Shown here in pieces: positions 1 through 9,684 of a stretch of 64,000 nucleotides of DNA. The stretch's first letter is position 1, and every line of letters starts with the position of its first letter. Both the position numbers and the translations under genes were made by a program. This DNA comes from Streptomyces marinisediminis. Its GTDB lineage: Bacteria > Actinomycetota > Actinomycetes > Streptomycetales > Streptomycetaceae. Where the stretch lies: assembly GCF_026262575.1 (NCBI RefSeq), contig NZ_JAPKFL010000011.1:1-64000 (forward strand), given 5' to 3'. Below the pieces are notes generated by a model. The model was not told the DNA's origin, did not search any database, and worked only from the letters and a program-made list of their open reading frames with translations.

Positions 1-102
1 GGGCAAGCCCAAGGCGCGGGCGATGGTAATCTGCTCGGCCGTCGGTGCCTTGCACTTACGTTCGAGGCTCTCGGCCACGACCTGCCACCGTAGCTCTGGC
101 AC
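1..102 (-). CDS. 5' end of an unrecognised gene, cut by the window edge
   Basis: Only the first 34 codons are present; the rest lies left of the window. The GTG start at 102-100 is preceded on the minus strand by a strong AAGGAGGGG ribosome-binding site at 105-113. The peptide starts VPELRWQVVAESLERK and contains TAEQITIARALGLP, which could belong to a helix-turn-helix, but this is too short to assign. It is divergent from the transposase remnant and regulator to its right. No function is proposed. Confidence 0.4.
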   Translation of the reverse strand, partial: MPELRWQVVAESLERKCKAPTAEQITIARALGLP

Positions 103-179
103 GTCCCCTCCTTCTGAAACGCCGCGCCCACCGTAGCCGCAAGCGGCGACTTGGTGTGGTGGTTCTTCAGTGAGCTTCT

Positions 180-626
180 TCAGCGTTGCCGCTCCAGGGT
201 GAGGACGGCTTTGGCGATTGACGTCATGCGGTTCGGGCTGCAGCGGGCTCTGCGGAAGATCCGCCAAGACTTCAGGCGGGCGACACCGCGTTCGACCGGT
301 GCCCCGTGCCGCGGCCAGGGCCCGGTTGACGGTCTTCTCGGTGGAGGTGAGTTCCTGCAGGGGCCTTTGTTTGATGCCCTGGTCAGCCAGGGGCCACCGC
401 CCTGGTAGGCAAGATCCGCCAGGATGGGGACGCCCTGGCGCTCGCAGATGCGGATGATCCGGCGGGTGCGGGCGGCGGTCAGGTCATGAGACCGGCCCGG
501 CAGCGCGGGTGAGAGCCACAGCAAACGGCCGTCCGGATCGGTGACCACCTGCACGTTCACACCGTGGCGCACCCCCGCGCGGCTTGCGGCCAAACCGATG
601 CTCGGCACCTTCGCCCCCCTGCCCAC
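180..626 (-). pseudogene. Decayed IS5-type transposase (DDE_Tnp_4-like) remnant
   Basis: The reading frame contains transposase-like blocks: a central HGVNVQVVTDPDG segment followed by a LADLAYQG stretch with an expected catalytic Asp, and a C-terminal APVERGVARLKSWRIF block with the Glu. Between them the expected sequence shifts out of frame and back, giving a nonsense proline/arginine stretch around the middle. The N-terminal part, traceable to about 700 on the minus strand, is also out of frame. It is therefore non-functional. It lies directly left of the pPIWI-RE module and marks that side as a site of earlier insertions. Confidence 0.7.
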
Positions 627-732
627 CGAGAAGCACGGACCGCGCGCGTCCTAAGGGGCAACCAGTGATGGCCCGAAGCTCTGGACGGTAGATGCCCGCA
701 ACCGGCTTGGCCGGGATCAGGATCGCCCCGTC

Positions 733-758
733 GTGAACAGTTGCAGTGAACTGTTCAC
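733..758. promoter_or_regulatory. Probable operator: three GTGAAC half-sites
   Basis: GTGAAC occurs at 733-738 and 746-751 and inverted as GTTCAC at 753-758. The outer copies form an 8-bp inverted repeat (GTGAACAG/CTGTTCAC) and the inner pair a compact palindrome with a 1-bp spacer. The site ends 17 bases before the ATG of the helix-turn-helix gene at 776. Binding by that regulator is inferred. Confidence 0.55.
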
Positions 759-775
759 TACGTTTTGCTTCCGGT

Positions 776-2002
776 ATGGCACAGTCCCTCCGTCCCCAGG
801 CCCTGCAACGCCAACGACTGTTCAGAGACATGAGCGTGGAACAGCTCGCCGAGGCTGTAGGGGTTACGCCACGTGCTGTACGCCACTGGGAAGCGGGAAC
901 ACGGACTGTTGGTGACCGAGCTTTCGGCCGATTGCTAGAGGTTCTGCGATGTGGTGCGCAGGAGCTGACAGGGCGCGAACCGGGTACCGAGAGCCTGGCC
1001 GACTTGCGTCGTGATGCTGGCTTGAGCACGGAAGAGGCCGCCTCAGCTCTACGACGCAAGCGTGGTGCACACGGCCTGCATATCAGCGCCGAGAAGATCC
1101 GCGATCTTGAGCGTGGCAGACGTGTGCGCGGCTGGATGTGGGGATCTCCGGAGACCCTGGGGAGGGTGGCGCACATGATCGCCCAGGTCTATAGAGTCCC
1201 CGACCGGGTGGTGATGGATGCCTGGCGCCGCAGCCGCCCGGAGGACCCTCTCCCAGTGCTTCCCGTCCGACGTCCACGTCAGCCTTCCGAGGAGTCGATG
1301 GCTGTATGGAGGGCCCTCAACGAGCGGCAACGTACCTATCTGACGTGCATCTTCCGTCACGACCAGGAGGTAGAGGAAGAACAGCGGCAGGACCGCTTGG
1401 TGGGAGCGGAACAACGGCCGGCAGCCGAATGGCGGCGCATGACGTTGGCGGTCTCCGCCTCGTCTGATGTAGTCGGGTACACCCGCATTCAGGAGGGGCT
1501 GCGCGCAGCGGGTGTACACGACCCCGGAGCTGGATCGTCGGTGGCCGCTTTGGAGCGGCGGGGCCTGATCGTCGTGTACCGGGACCGGCTGTATGTCGAT
1601 GGGCTGGGGGATATCCCGCGTACCCGGGTGGAGATGACCCGGCGCGGGCGAGCGGTGGCCCGTGCGGCCCTCGGGGTTCCCCGGGAAGCAGGGCCACCCG
1701 CGCCGCTGCTGTCGTTGTGGCTGTGGAAGATCATGGTTAGGGTCGCGCGCGCCGGGGCGCAGGGGGTGGACGGCAGCCTCGCCGGACGTGGGCCGCATTA
1801 CTTGGCGGTGGGGCAAAGCCCTGACGGACGGACCCCGAGCCGGGGCTTCATCGTGTTGCGGCACCCCGACGGAGTGGCTCATGGACCGTACCGGTGGTTC
1901 CTCACCGACTCCGGGCGGAGCCACATCATCGACCACCTCGACGCCTACCGCGGCCTGTATCCCAGTATCGACACCGAGGGCCTCGACGAAAGCTCTGACT
2001 GA
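776..2002 (+). CDS. Tandem helix-turn-helix regulator leading the pPIWI-RE module
   Basis: A 408-residue protein. Residues about 8-55 form a classical XRE helix-turn-helix (MSVEQLAEAVGVTPRAVRHWEAG). A second related segment follows at about 80-140 (LADLRRDAGLSTEEAASALRRK). The central part at about 180-300 resembles a winged helix (ALERRGLIVVYRDRLYVDGLG). The C-terminal 80 residues are unrecognised. The start chosen is ATG 776; an in-frame start 30 bases upstream would run through the palindromic operator-like DNA. The gene lies 59 bases before the nuclease gene and points the same way, so it probably controls the module. Its involvement is inferred from position only. Confidence 0.75.
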   Translation: MAQSLRPQALQRQRLFRDMSVEQLAEAVGVTPRAVRHWEAGTRTVGDRAFGRLLEVLRCGAQELTGREPGTESLADLRRDAGLSTEEAASALRRKRGAHGLHISAEKIRDLERGRRVRGWMWGSPETLGRVAHMIAQVYRVPDRVVMDAWRRSRPEDPLPVLPVRRPRQPSEESMAVWRALNERQRTYLTCIFRHDQEVEEEQRQDRLVGAEQRPAAEWRRMTLAVSASSDVVGYTRIQEGLRAAGVHDPGAGSSVAALERRGLIVVYRDRLYVDGLGDIPRTRVEMTRRGRAVARAALGVPREAGPPAPLLSLWLWKIMVRVARAGAQGVDGSLAGRGPHYLAVGQSPDGRTPSRGFIVLRHPDGVAHGPYRWFLTDSGRSHIIDHLDAYRGLYPSIDTEGLDESSD

Positions 2003-2061
2003 ACTCTTTTCGCGATTTCCAGGGCCCGTTGTCAGTGGCCTGCCGTAGGGTCCGGCGCGTG

Positions 2062-3312
2062 ATGCAAGCTGACGACACAACGGATATTCAGCAGACTCAC
2101 GCACTGCTGGAGATCGTCAAGGCGTTCGCCGTGTGCGAGCACGCGATGGTCGGCGAGGGACTGGACGGGCCGAGACGCCTGGACCGCCTCATGGAGGCCC
2201 ACGGCATCCTGATGGCGGCCTGCGGCCCGGGGCACCTGATCCTGTTCGACGAACTGATGGGCAGGCTCACTGGCGACCGGGCTGGCTCCCTGGAAGGGCT
2301 GCTGCCCGACTGGATCGACAGCGAGGCTCTCGCCGGCGTGCGGCTCATGGACAGCGAGGGCGTCGCCACGGAGGACGGGTTCGACTTCCGGCACGAAGCC
2401 CAGCGCGTCCTGCGGGCCGCGCAGAAGGTCGGCAAGTTCACCGGGCAGGTAACGAAACCGAAGCTGGATGACGAGTACAGCCAGGAAGCCGTCTTCAGCG
2501 CGATCAAGGGCTCCTTCTACCAGAGGCACCGCTCCACGCTGGTTGAGAACCCGACGGTGCCGGCGGGCAGTCTCGCGGAGCTCAAGCTGCCGTCCCGGGC
2601 GAACGACTTCTTCAAGCCGATCGCCCAGTACGCGCAGTTCAACGGCTGGTGGTGGCCCTGCCCTGCCTGCAAGTGGCCGATGAAGGTGACTGCTGCCCGC
2701 ACGGGCGCGCGTACAAGAGGCAGGGTGCGGTGTCTGTACCCCTGGCATGAGGAAACGGGCGCGTCGTACGAGTTCGTCGTGACCGCCCGCAAAAAGTCGG
2801 CCCCCGAGCTGAGTCCGACGTTCGAATGCCGGGCCCCGTCTGACCGGTTCGCACGCCTGTGGACCGGGGCCCTACCGCACGTGCCGCAGGCCAAGCCGGC
2901 CGCGGAGTACATGGCGCTGGTACGGCCGGTGTGGCGCTACACCGTCATCCCTGGCCTACCCGAACTGGCGCTGCACCGAGCCGCCGCGGCGGCCCTGGAG
3001 GGGACCGCCTGGACATCACATCTGTGGCCCAACGGGGACCAGTGTGACCTGTGGATCACCCGCGAAGGCAGCGAACAGCCGCAGTTTCTTGCTGACTTCA
3101 AGGACTACACCTGGCCGAATCACCTGGTCAGCAAGCTCCACATGGACGGCGGCGATAAGGGCGGCGCCGAGTACCTGGTGGTGCCCGACCATCGCCAGGA
3201 CCAGGTGGCCCAGCTCCATGCGGTGTGCCGCACATACAGGATGAAGGCGGCGATGACCGCGACGGACTACCTGGAGATGGTCATCACGCAGATCAAGGAG
3301 GGCCAGGCGTGA
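2062..3312 (+). CDS. Nuclease of the pPIWI-RE module (REase associating with pPIWI_RE)
   Basis: A 416-residue protein. A short zinc-ribbon-like segment carries CPAC at about 199-202 and RCLYPWH at about 222-228. The C-terminal third matches a PD-(D/E)xK endonuclease core: QCDLWIT at about 325-331 supplies the first acidic residue and LADFKDY at about 342-348 the DxK motif. In the three-gene island described by comparative genomics (Burroughs, Iyer and Aravind 2013), a nuclease of this kind accompanies a DinG-type helicase and the PIWI protein. Its stop overlaps the next start (GTGA), so it is translationally coupled. A GTG directly before the ATG is an equally possible start. Confidence 0.8.
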   Translation: MQADDTTDIQQTHALLEIVKAFAVCEHAMVGEGLDGPRRLDRLMEAHGILMAACGPGHLILFDELMGRLTGDRAGSLEGLLPDWIDSEALAGVRLMDSEGVATEDGFDFRHEAQRVLRAAQKVGKFTGQVTKPKLDDEYSQEAVFSAIKGSFYQRHRSTLVENPTVPAGSLAELKLPSRANDFFKPIAQYAQFNGWWWPCPACKWPMKVTAARTGARTRGRVRCLYPWHEETGASYEFVVTARKKSAPELSPTFECRAPSDRFARLWTGALPHVPQAKPAAEYMALVRPVWRYTVIPGLPELALHRAAAAALEGTAWTSHLWPNGDQCDLWITREGSEQPQFLADFKDYTWPNHLVSKLHMDGGDKGGAEYLVVPDHRQDQVAQLHAVCRTYRMKAAMTATDYLEMVITQIKEGQA

Positions 3313-6300
3313 GCGGGGAGATGACGGGGAAGGAAGCCGGCCTGGCTGGAGCACTCGCTCTGGCCGCGCACTACTTTCCCCGCAAGGACGACGAGGGGCG
3401 CATCCTGGCCGGCTTCGAAGAGGCCACGTTCTTCGCCCACCGCAAGCCGCACGCATGGTCGGAATGGGCGAGCTTGCCAGTGGCCGAGCGGAACCTGATC
3501 CGTCAGGTGATGGCCTTGATGGCTCCCGAATGGACGGATGCGAAGAAACTCCGGGCCGCCGTCCTCGCACTCCTAGGCACCCTGGCCCCCGATCCCGACC
3601 TCGCGGACCGGTCGGGAGGTTCGCTGCGGCTGCCGGCCGGAGACCCGCAGCTGGCCGAGGCGGTGATCCCCAGGGTGGGAGGGGATTTCCTCGGCTACGC
3701 ACAGCGGGTCACCGGGCCGTTCTTCACTTTCGGCAAGCGCCCCAAGGCGCAGGCGTTCACGGGCCCGGGAACCCTCAAGACGAGGACGGCCTACCTGGGC
3801 CAAGAGCACGGCACGACCAGCAGGGAGATCCATATCCAGGCGACTCCCGGCTTCCTTGAAGCGCCCGGCCACGAGGTGCTCCCGCAGGTGCACACCCGCC
3901 CGCAGCGCGACCGGGTCGCGCCGACAGTGAACCAACTCCTGGATGTCGCCAAGATCCTCAGCGGCCAGGACAAGAGCGTCGCCTACCTGCACAAGGTGCT
4001 CAAGCGCTTCTTCAAGGCAATGAAGGCGACCGACGGCGAGCTGACCGAACTCGACCTGACGACCGGAGACCTGCAGGTCCTCAACGCCCCCACGGGTAGC
4101 GGCAAAACGGTACTCGTACGGGTCATGGCGTCCTGGGCAGCGCTCAACGACCGGCGGATCGCCCTCGCTGTCACCGATGTCCGCGCCACCCTGGACATGG
4201 CCTGGGACATCAACAACGACCTGGCCTATCTGCACAAGAACAAGCACCTAGCCGAGCCCGCTCACTGCACTCCGCTGATGTCCCCGTCGAGCATGCACCG
4301 GCGGGCCATGGACTACGCCGCCCTGGGCACCTCCACCCAGATCGACGAATGGGATCGGCGCGCCAGGACCGATATCGCGCTGCTGTCGGCCGGCTGCGCG
4401 CAGCGGGCGTTGATGGACCCGCCCACCCTGTACCCGTACGGGGAGGAGAACTGCACCTCGCTGACTTCTGCGCCCACCGGCTCCACCCGGCTCACGTGCT
4501 CGTTCGCCCCGGTGTGCGGCAAGTTCCAGCAGTTCTACCGGGCCACCGACGCGGCCGTGATCGTCACCAACCACGCCAACCTCCTGGAAGGCCGCACACG
4601 CATCGGTGTCGTCCTGGACGGGCAGGAGTTCCGTGGCAAGGCACGTGGCACCAGGGGCATGAGCGTGCTGGAGATGACGCTCCGTGCCTGCGATGCGCTG
4701 GTGATCGATGAGATCGATGCCTTCCAGACGGCCGCCATCAGCCGCTGTACCTCGGAGCTCACTCTGGCTTCCCGGAAACGGACGACCGCGCTGCGGGAAA
4801 TCGACTCGGACGCCAGGAACCTCCCCGTCGTCCATGAGATGGCCCTCGCAGCGCCGGTCAGCCACGCCCGACTCATGGCTGAGATGCTGCTGCTGTGGCT
4901 CTGCTCAGGCAGCGGGCTCAGGCTGAACCCGGGCAACCAGGCGGACAGCCCTGACGGGGCCAGCCGTGACAACACCGGCTGGCGCCTGGCCCGCTCGAGG
5001 GACCGTGAAATCCTTCAGCTCCTGTTCCCCGACCAGACCGCGGCCGACGACGTTCCGCCCGAGCTGTTCGCCTTCCTCGACGAGATCATGCCCGCCCGCT
5101 GGTACGCGGCCGAACCGGATGAGGAGGCCGAGCTTCCCGACGGAGCCGACTGGAACGCCATCCAAACAGCCCTGACGATCCTCACCGCGCAGCGCGGCCA
5201 GGACCACCTCACCGACACTCGCGACGCGATGCGCACGCTCCTGCGTGAGCTCGTGCCCGATCCGCATCAGCAGGCCGCCGTGGTGAACCTGTTGATCACC
5301 CGCACCGTGCTACGGGAACTCGACAGCGCGCTGGACGAGCTGCGCATGCAGGCCCAGACCCTGCGCTATCTCGACCTGGGATCGGTCCGCAAGATCCTTG
5401 AAAGCATGCGCAGCAGCACGGTCGCCACCCTCTACCCCCTGGCCATGCTGGGCCGCTCCATCCACGGCTACCAGGTCAAGGGCATGGACAAAAAGGAGCA
5501 GGAAGCGGAACTCCTGTCACGTTCTTTCGGCGGCGATCCGCACACCTTCGTCAGCGAACTCGGCGGCCTCACCGCCCTGCTGGCGGCCGGCGTGCAGCGT
5601 CCGGTCATGGGCCTGTCCGCCACCGCATACCTACCACAGGCCGTACAGGAACACATCCATGCCCCGGTCCGCTGGTGGCTCCCCGACACCCGTCCGGAGT
5701 CCATCGTCACCCTCGCCACGCCTGTACGGGGCAGCAGCGGGGATGCCATGAGGATCGGGGGTCTCCCGCCAGAGCTGAAGCCCAACGCACTGCGCGATCT
5801 CGGCCGGGGCCTGTACGAGCAGCAGCTCGCCAAGCGCCTGGCCCGCCTGGAGAAGCACGAACCGGAACGGGCTCGCGTCATCCTCGCCGTCAACTCCTAT
5901 GAGCAGGCCGCCTACCTCGCCTCCGGGGTGGCACAGGCCGACGGGCTGAACTACCGGATCTGCCTGCTGGTGAAGAAGCCGGAGAAACAGAACTACGAGG
6001 AGCACCTGCCTGCCCACGTGGACCGGATGGTCCGCGAAGAGCTCAAGGAGTTCCCCGACCGCGGAGAGATCCTGATCGCTCCCCTCGCCGTCATCGGCCG
6101 GGGCCTGAACATCGTCGTCGGAACGCGCTCGGCAGTCCGCGACATCTATCTGTGCGTCCGGCCTGTCCTGAGCATTGAGGACACCGACTGGCTGCACGCA
6201 AGCGTCAACGCCGCCGGTTACAACACCCTTCCCGCCGGCGGCAGCGACGAGCCCCTGGCCGTCCTGCGCACAGCAGGCGAAGCCTCCTGGAAGCAACTCA

Positions 6301-6608
6301 CCAAGATCCTTCGCTCCCCGGCCCGGTTCTCCAACATGGACCACGACCTGCGCAAGGAACTCGTCGCAGGCATGCTCGTCCTGCTCATCCAGCTCGCCGG
6401 CCGTGCCCGGCGGGGCGAGACCGACATGACCCTCCACATCGTGGACCACTCCATCCACGACAAGAAGTTCAGCTCCGACCTGGCCACGATCATCGAACAG
6501 ATCTACCGCGACTGGACGCGGAAACAGCGCGACATCATGAATGAGCTCTACGGTCAAGCGCTTCAGGCATTCCTGACCTACGCAGGGCTCGACCGCGAGA
6601 CGCTCTGA
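3309..6608 (+). CDS. DinG/XPD-like superfamily 2 helicase of the pPIWI-RE module
   Basis: A 1099-residue helicase. Walker A is APTGSGKT at about 260-267, Walker B is VIDEID at 465-470, and motif VI is QLAGRARR at 1028-1035, with MGLSATAYL before the second RecA lobe. Four cysteines at 363, 382, 397 and 403 lie between motifs I and II, where XPD/DinG helicases bind a [4Fe-4S] cluster, so such a cluster is likely here. The start is GTG 3309, with AAGGAGG just upstream; longer frames would overlap the nuclease gene. In the module the helicase probably unwinds duplex DNA or an R-loop for the PIWI protein. The length is on the long side for DinG proteins because of the N-terminal 250 residues. Confidence 0.85.
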   Translation: MSGEMTGKEAGLAGALALAAHYFPRKDDEGRILAGFEEATFFAHRKPHAWSEWASLPVAERNLIRQVMALMAPEWTDAKKLRAAVLALLGTLAPDPDLADRSGGSLRLPAGDPQLAEAVIPRVGGDFLGYAQRVTGPFFTFGKRPKAQAFTGPGTLKTRTAYLGQEHGTTSREIHIQATPGFLEAPGHEVLPQVHTRPQRDRVAPTVNQLLDVAKILSGQDKSVAYLHKVLKRFFKAMKATDGELTELDLTTGDLQVLNAPTGSGKTVLVRVMASWAALNDRRIALAVTDVRATLDMAWDINNDLAYLHKNKHLAEPAHCTPLMSPSSMHRRAMDYAALGTSTQIDEWDRRARTDIALLSAGCAQRALMDPPTLYPYGEENCTSLTSAPTGSTRLTCSFAPVCGKFQQFYRATDAAVIVTNHANLLEGRTRIGVVLDGQEFRGKARGTRGMSVLEMTLRACDALVIDEIDAFQTAAISRCTSELTLASRKRTTALREIDSDARNLPVVHEMALAAPVSHARLMAEMLLLWLCSGSGLRLNPGNQADSPDGASRDNTGWRLARSRDREILQLLFPDQTAADDVPPELFAFLDEIMPARWYAAEPDEEAELPDGADWNAIQTALTILTAQRGQDHLTDTRDAMRTLLRELVPDPHQQAAVVNLLITRTVLRELDSALDELRMQAQTLRYLDLGSVRKILESMRSSTVATLYPLAMLGRSIHGYQVKGMDKKEQEAELLSRSFGGDPHTFVSELGGLTALLAAGVQRPVMGLSATAYLPQAVQEHIHAPVRWWLPDTRPESIVTLATPVRGSSGDAMRIGGLPPELKPNALRDLGRGLYEQQLAKRLARLEKHEPERARVILAVNSYEQAAYLASGVAQADGLNYRICLLVKKPEKQNYEEHLPAHVDRMVREELKEFPDRGEILIAPLAVIGRGLNIVVGTRSAVRDIYLCVRPVLSIEDTDWLHASVNAAGYNTLPAGGSDEPLAVLRTAGEASWKQLTKILRSPARFSNMDHDLRKELVAGMLVLLIQLAGRARRGETDMTLHIVDHSIHDKKFSSDLATIIEQIYRDWTRKQRDIMNELYGQALQAFLTYAGLDRETL

Positions 6609-6699
6609 ACTGACCACGCCTGTCACCGCCTTGCCGCGGCGGAGACGGACCCGCATCCTCTCCCAAACGGAGAGACCGAGAGACGAGGTACCCCCGCTC

Positions 6700-9684
6700 A
6701 TGGGGCGAAGCAACACGCAGCGGGATCTCACCGCGCACACCACATCCATCCGGTGCACCCCCGAGCTCCTGGACGGCATGACCGCCCTGGTCTGGGACTT
6801 CGGCGACTACCACTCACCCATCCGCACGGCCTGGCGGGAACTGGGGAGCACGGCCTCACAGAACGGAAAATGGATCAAGGGTGTCCAGGAATCCGACCCC
6901 TTCCTGGTCCCCTACTCCATCGCTGTCACCGTGCTCCAACAGATCACCGATGGCTACGTCTACCTGGACAAGAACCTGGCCTTCATGGTCACGCTCAACC
7001 CTGTGGAGCCCGACACCCTTAGAACGGTCTTCACCTACCTGGAAGGCATCGTCCGACGTGTCCCTCTGGACGAGATCCCCTTCATGGATCCACCCACCTT
7101 GGCCCCACTGGTCACGGACGTCACTCCTGAGCACCGCAGCCTTGCCAAGAACATCCTCCAGGAGGAAGACGGCAAGCCCGCCAGCCCGGACAGCTGGGCC
7201 TATGAGGCGGTGAAGTGGCACATCGCCAAGAAGCTGGCGTCAAAGCCCTTCCTGGACCGGGAAGTCGAGCCGGTCCGTGAGGCGTACGAGGCGGCGAACG
7301 GCCAGGTGAAACACAGGACCGTCGACTGGCAGCCCTCCGAGAACGTCGCGGCCGTGCAGTACCGGCCCATCAGTAACGGTGACCTGATCGCCTGGGAACA
7401 GCCCATCGGCCCGATCTTCGCCACCCTCGCCCACCCGGTCGACCTCGCCGAAGCAGTCAAGGCCCGTCCCGAGAACCCCACCCGCAGCCAAGTCCAGTAC
7501 GCGCTGTCCCGCCTGTCGGTGAAGATGGCCACCTACACGGCCGAGCCGAACCCCGTCCTGAATCTTGACGCCCACATCCGGCGCATCAACAACACGGTGA
7601 TCCACGCCAGCACCGTTCTCGTGGACCAGGGACCAGACCGGCCGATCATGTCTGTGTCCCTGGATGGCCGCGGTCTGCGACAGACGAACAAGCACGCGCT
7701 GGAAATCCTGGCGAAGATGGACGCCGACCGGTCATCGCTGAACGCCATCGAGGAACGCGTGGCCGATGAGCGCAGCCGCCTGAACGTCAGGGACGAAAAC
7801 GGCAAGAGGATCGACATCCTGACCCCTCCTCCTGGAGCGATCAGGCCGACCATGCCGAAGACGGACTCCTTCGCTGTCGGTACCGGCGCCGGCATCTACC
7901 ATCTCTCGCTGCTGCGGGAACACATCCAGCGAGTCTTCGGTGACGCCGTCTCCCCGCTCGACCTGAAGTCGAAGGGGAACGTCTTCGGTAAGCGTTCCCA
8001 CGAGCCCGCCTCCGCCGCCCAGGAGAAAGAGAAGAAACAGAAGAAGCAGGATGGCGAATACGTCGATCTCATCGGCAAGCCCTCCCCGGAGGGTATCCGC
8101 CGTTCCATCGAGGCAGCCGGATACGAGAAACTCCGCATCCTGTGCCTGTGGTACCGCGACGCGACCCTTACGCGGATGATCCACGGCCTCGCCCACCCCT
8201 ACGGCCTGGACCCGGAGGGCATCGATCCTGACCCCGACGGAAAGAAGTCATTCCCACTCGCTGACGGCATCGAAGCTGTCTTCTGCAACGCCGAATCCTT
8301 GCTGGAGCACGGCCCCGGCACTCAGCGCGCCACCGACGCCCAAAGGATCAGCGGCACGTTCGCAGAACCCGGCGTCCTCCTCGCCGCTTGGTGTGAAACA
8401 GAGATCCCAGTGCGCGGCGAGGAACACGAGGGCATGAAGCCCGCCGAAGTGAAGACCGTCCTCGCGGAGAATGACGCCAAGCACCAAGTCGTACGGGAGC
8501 TCGCCAAGGCCGCAGTGCCGTCCCAATTCCTCATCGGCCGCGAGTATGACCCGTTCACCAAGACCTTCAACATCATCAAGAAGCCCGCGAAAGCCTTCGA
8601 AGACCACCGCGTCTACATGGGTCTGCTGGACCTTTACCGTTCATGCGGGGTCGTGGACGACCGGTTCGAGCGTGCCCTCTACCCCGACGACGACCCCTAC
8701 CCGCTGCCCCGCATGGCCTTCTGCGGCATCCACATCCGCAAGCAGGCCACGGACCGCAAGTACAAGGGCCAGCCCAAAAGGATCATCACCGCCAGCGCAA
8801 TCATCCCCTCCCCTGAACCCGGCGGCCCGTGGCACATGATCGCCTGGAGCAACATCCACCCGCAGTGGGAGCACTACGCCCTCGCACAGAGCAACTTCCA
8901 CGCCGCCAACTACCCTCTTCACACTGAAAACGGCGACGGCGAAATCCAGCGCTGGGCGCAGGCCGGTGAAGACGTCCGCACCGCCCTCCAAGAGCTCCAC
9001 GATGAGCTCGACGGCCTGCCTTACGCCTTGATGATCGACGGCCACGCCAGCCGCCGCGTATGGCCCGGCCTCCACAACAACAAGCAGGGCCTCGGAAAAG
9101 ATCCCGGCGACCCGCGCCTCTGGCTCCCCGCAAGCGGACTGCCCCCGTCCTGGAACCCGGTCAGCATCATCCGCATGAACTGCGCGCAGGCGGAAATGCC
9201 CCGCCTGGTCGCCGTCACCGAAAAGCAGAAGAACGGCAAGACCGTCACTGTCAAGACCTCCAGCGACCTCTACTACCCGGAATCCCGGCCCGAAGGCCAT
9301 CCCTGGTTCCTGTTCACCGAACCCCGCAACTACGGCAAGAAGCGCCACGGGCAGTGGAATACCCGCTGGCGCGCAGGCCCCGGGAAGGCATCGAAGAATG
9401 CCGACGAACGCAAGGAGAACGAACTCAACGCACCGTGGTACAGCATGACCACCAGGGAGATCACCCCCATGCACACGCGGGACGGCTACGACCGAGAGAC
9501 TCTCGCGGTTGCCGCGGCTCGGCTCTGCCACCAGGCGCTCTCCTGGTCAGACCGGACGCGATACCCGGCCCCGCTCCACGCCGCGCTTCAGATGGACCTT
9601 GGCCACCCCCAGTACCGACGCTCCGCGCCGAAGGACTTTGAGAGCATCGAAATTTTGAGGGAAGCCAGCGGCACCGACCTTTAG
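6700..9684 (+). CDS. pPIWI-RE family Argonaute-like protein (RNase H-fold PIWI)
   Basis: A 994-residue protein from ATG 6700; a TTG at 6631 would add 23 residues with no support. The last third is an RNase H-like PIWI domain: MIDGHASRRVWPGL at 778-791 includes the family Asp and Arg, and NCAQAEMPRLV at 827-837 includes the Glu, matching the Arg/Glu (RE) signature that names the family. A lysine-rich linker lies at about 440-455. The N-terminal half is the family-specific region including the MID-like part. These proteins are predicted to bind nucleic-acid guides and act against plasmids or phages. It lies 91 bases after the helicase stop on the same strand. Confidence 0.85.
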   Translation: MGRSNTQRDLTAHTTSIRCTPELLDGMTALVWDFGDYHSPIRTAWRELGSTASQNGKWIKGVQESDPFLVPYSIAVTVLQQITDGYVYLDKNLAFMVTLNPVEPDTLRTVFTYLEGIVRRVPLDEIPFMDPPTLAPLVTDVTPEHRSLAKNILQEEDGKPASPDSWAYEAVKWHIAKKLASKPFLDREVEPVREAYEAANGQVKHRTVDWQPSENVAAVQYRPISNGDLIAWEQPIGPIFATLAHPVDLAEAVKARPENPTRSQVQYALSRLSVKMATYTAEPNPVLNLDAHIRRINNTVIHASTVLVDQGPDRPIMSVSLDGRGLRQTNKHALEILAKMDADRSSLNAIEERVADERSRLNVRDENGKRIDILTPPPGAIRPTMPKTDSFAVGTGAGIYHLSLLREHIQRVFGDAVSPLDLKSKGNVFGKRSHEPASAAQEKEKKQKKQDGEYVDLIGKPSPEGIRRSIEAAGYEKLRILCLWYRDATLTRMIHGLAHPYGLDPEGIDPDPDGKKSFPLADGIEAVFCNAESLLEHGPGTQRATDAQRISGTFAEPGVLLAAWCETEIPVRGEEHEGMKPAEVKTVLAENDAKHQVVRELAKAAVPSQFLIGREYDPFTKTFNIIKKPAKAFEDHRVYMGLLDLYRSCGVVDDRFERALYPDDDPYPLPRMAFCGIHIRKQATDRKYKGQPKRIITASAIIPSPEPGGPWHMIAWSNIHPQWEHYALAQSNFHAANYPLHTENGDGEIQRWAQAGEDVRTALQELHDELDGLPYALMIDGHASRRVWPGLHNNKQGLGKDPGDPRLWLPASGLPPSWNPVSIIRMNCAQAEMPRLVAVTEKQKNGKTVTVKTSSDLYYPESRPEGHPWFLFTEPRNYGKKRHGQWNTRWRAGPGKASKNADERKENELNAPWYSMTTREITPMHTRDGYDRETLAVAAARLCHQALSWSDRTRYPAPLHAALQMDLGHPQYRRSAPKDFESIEILREASGTDL

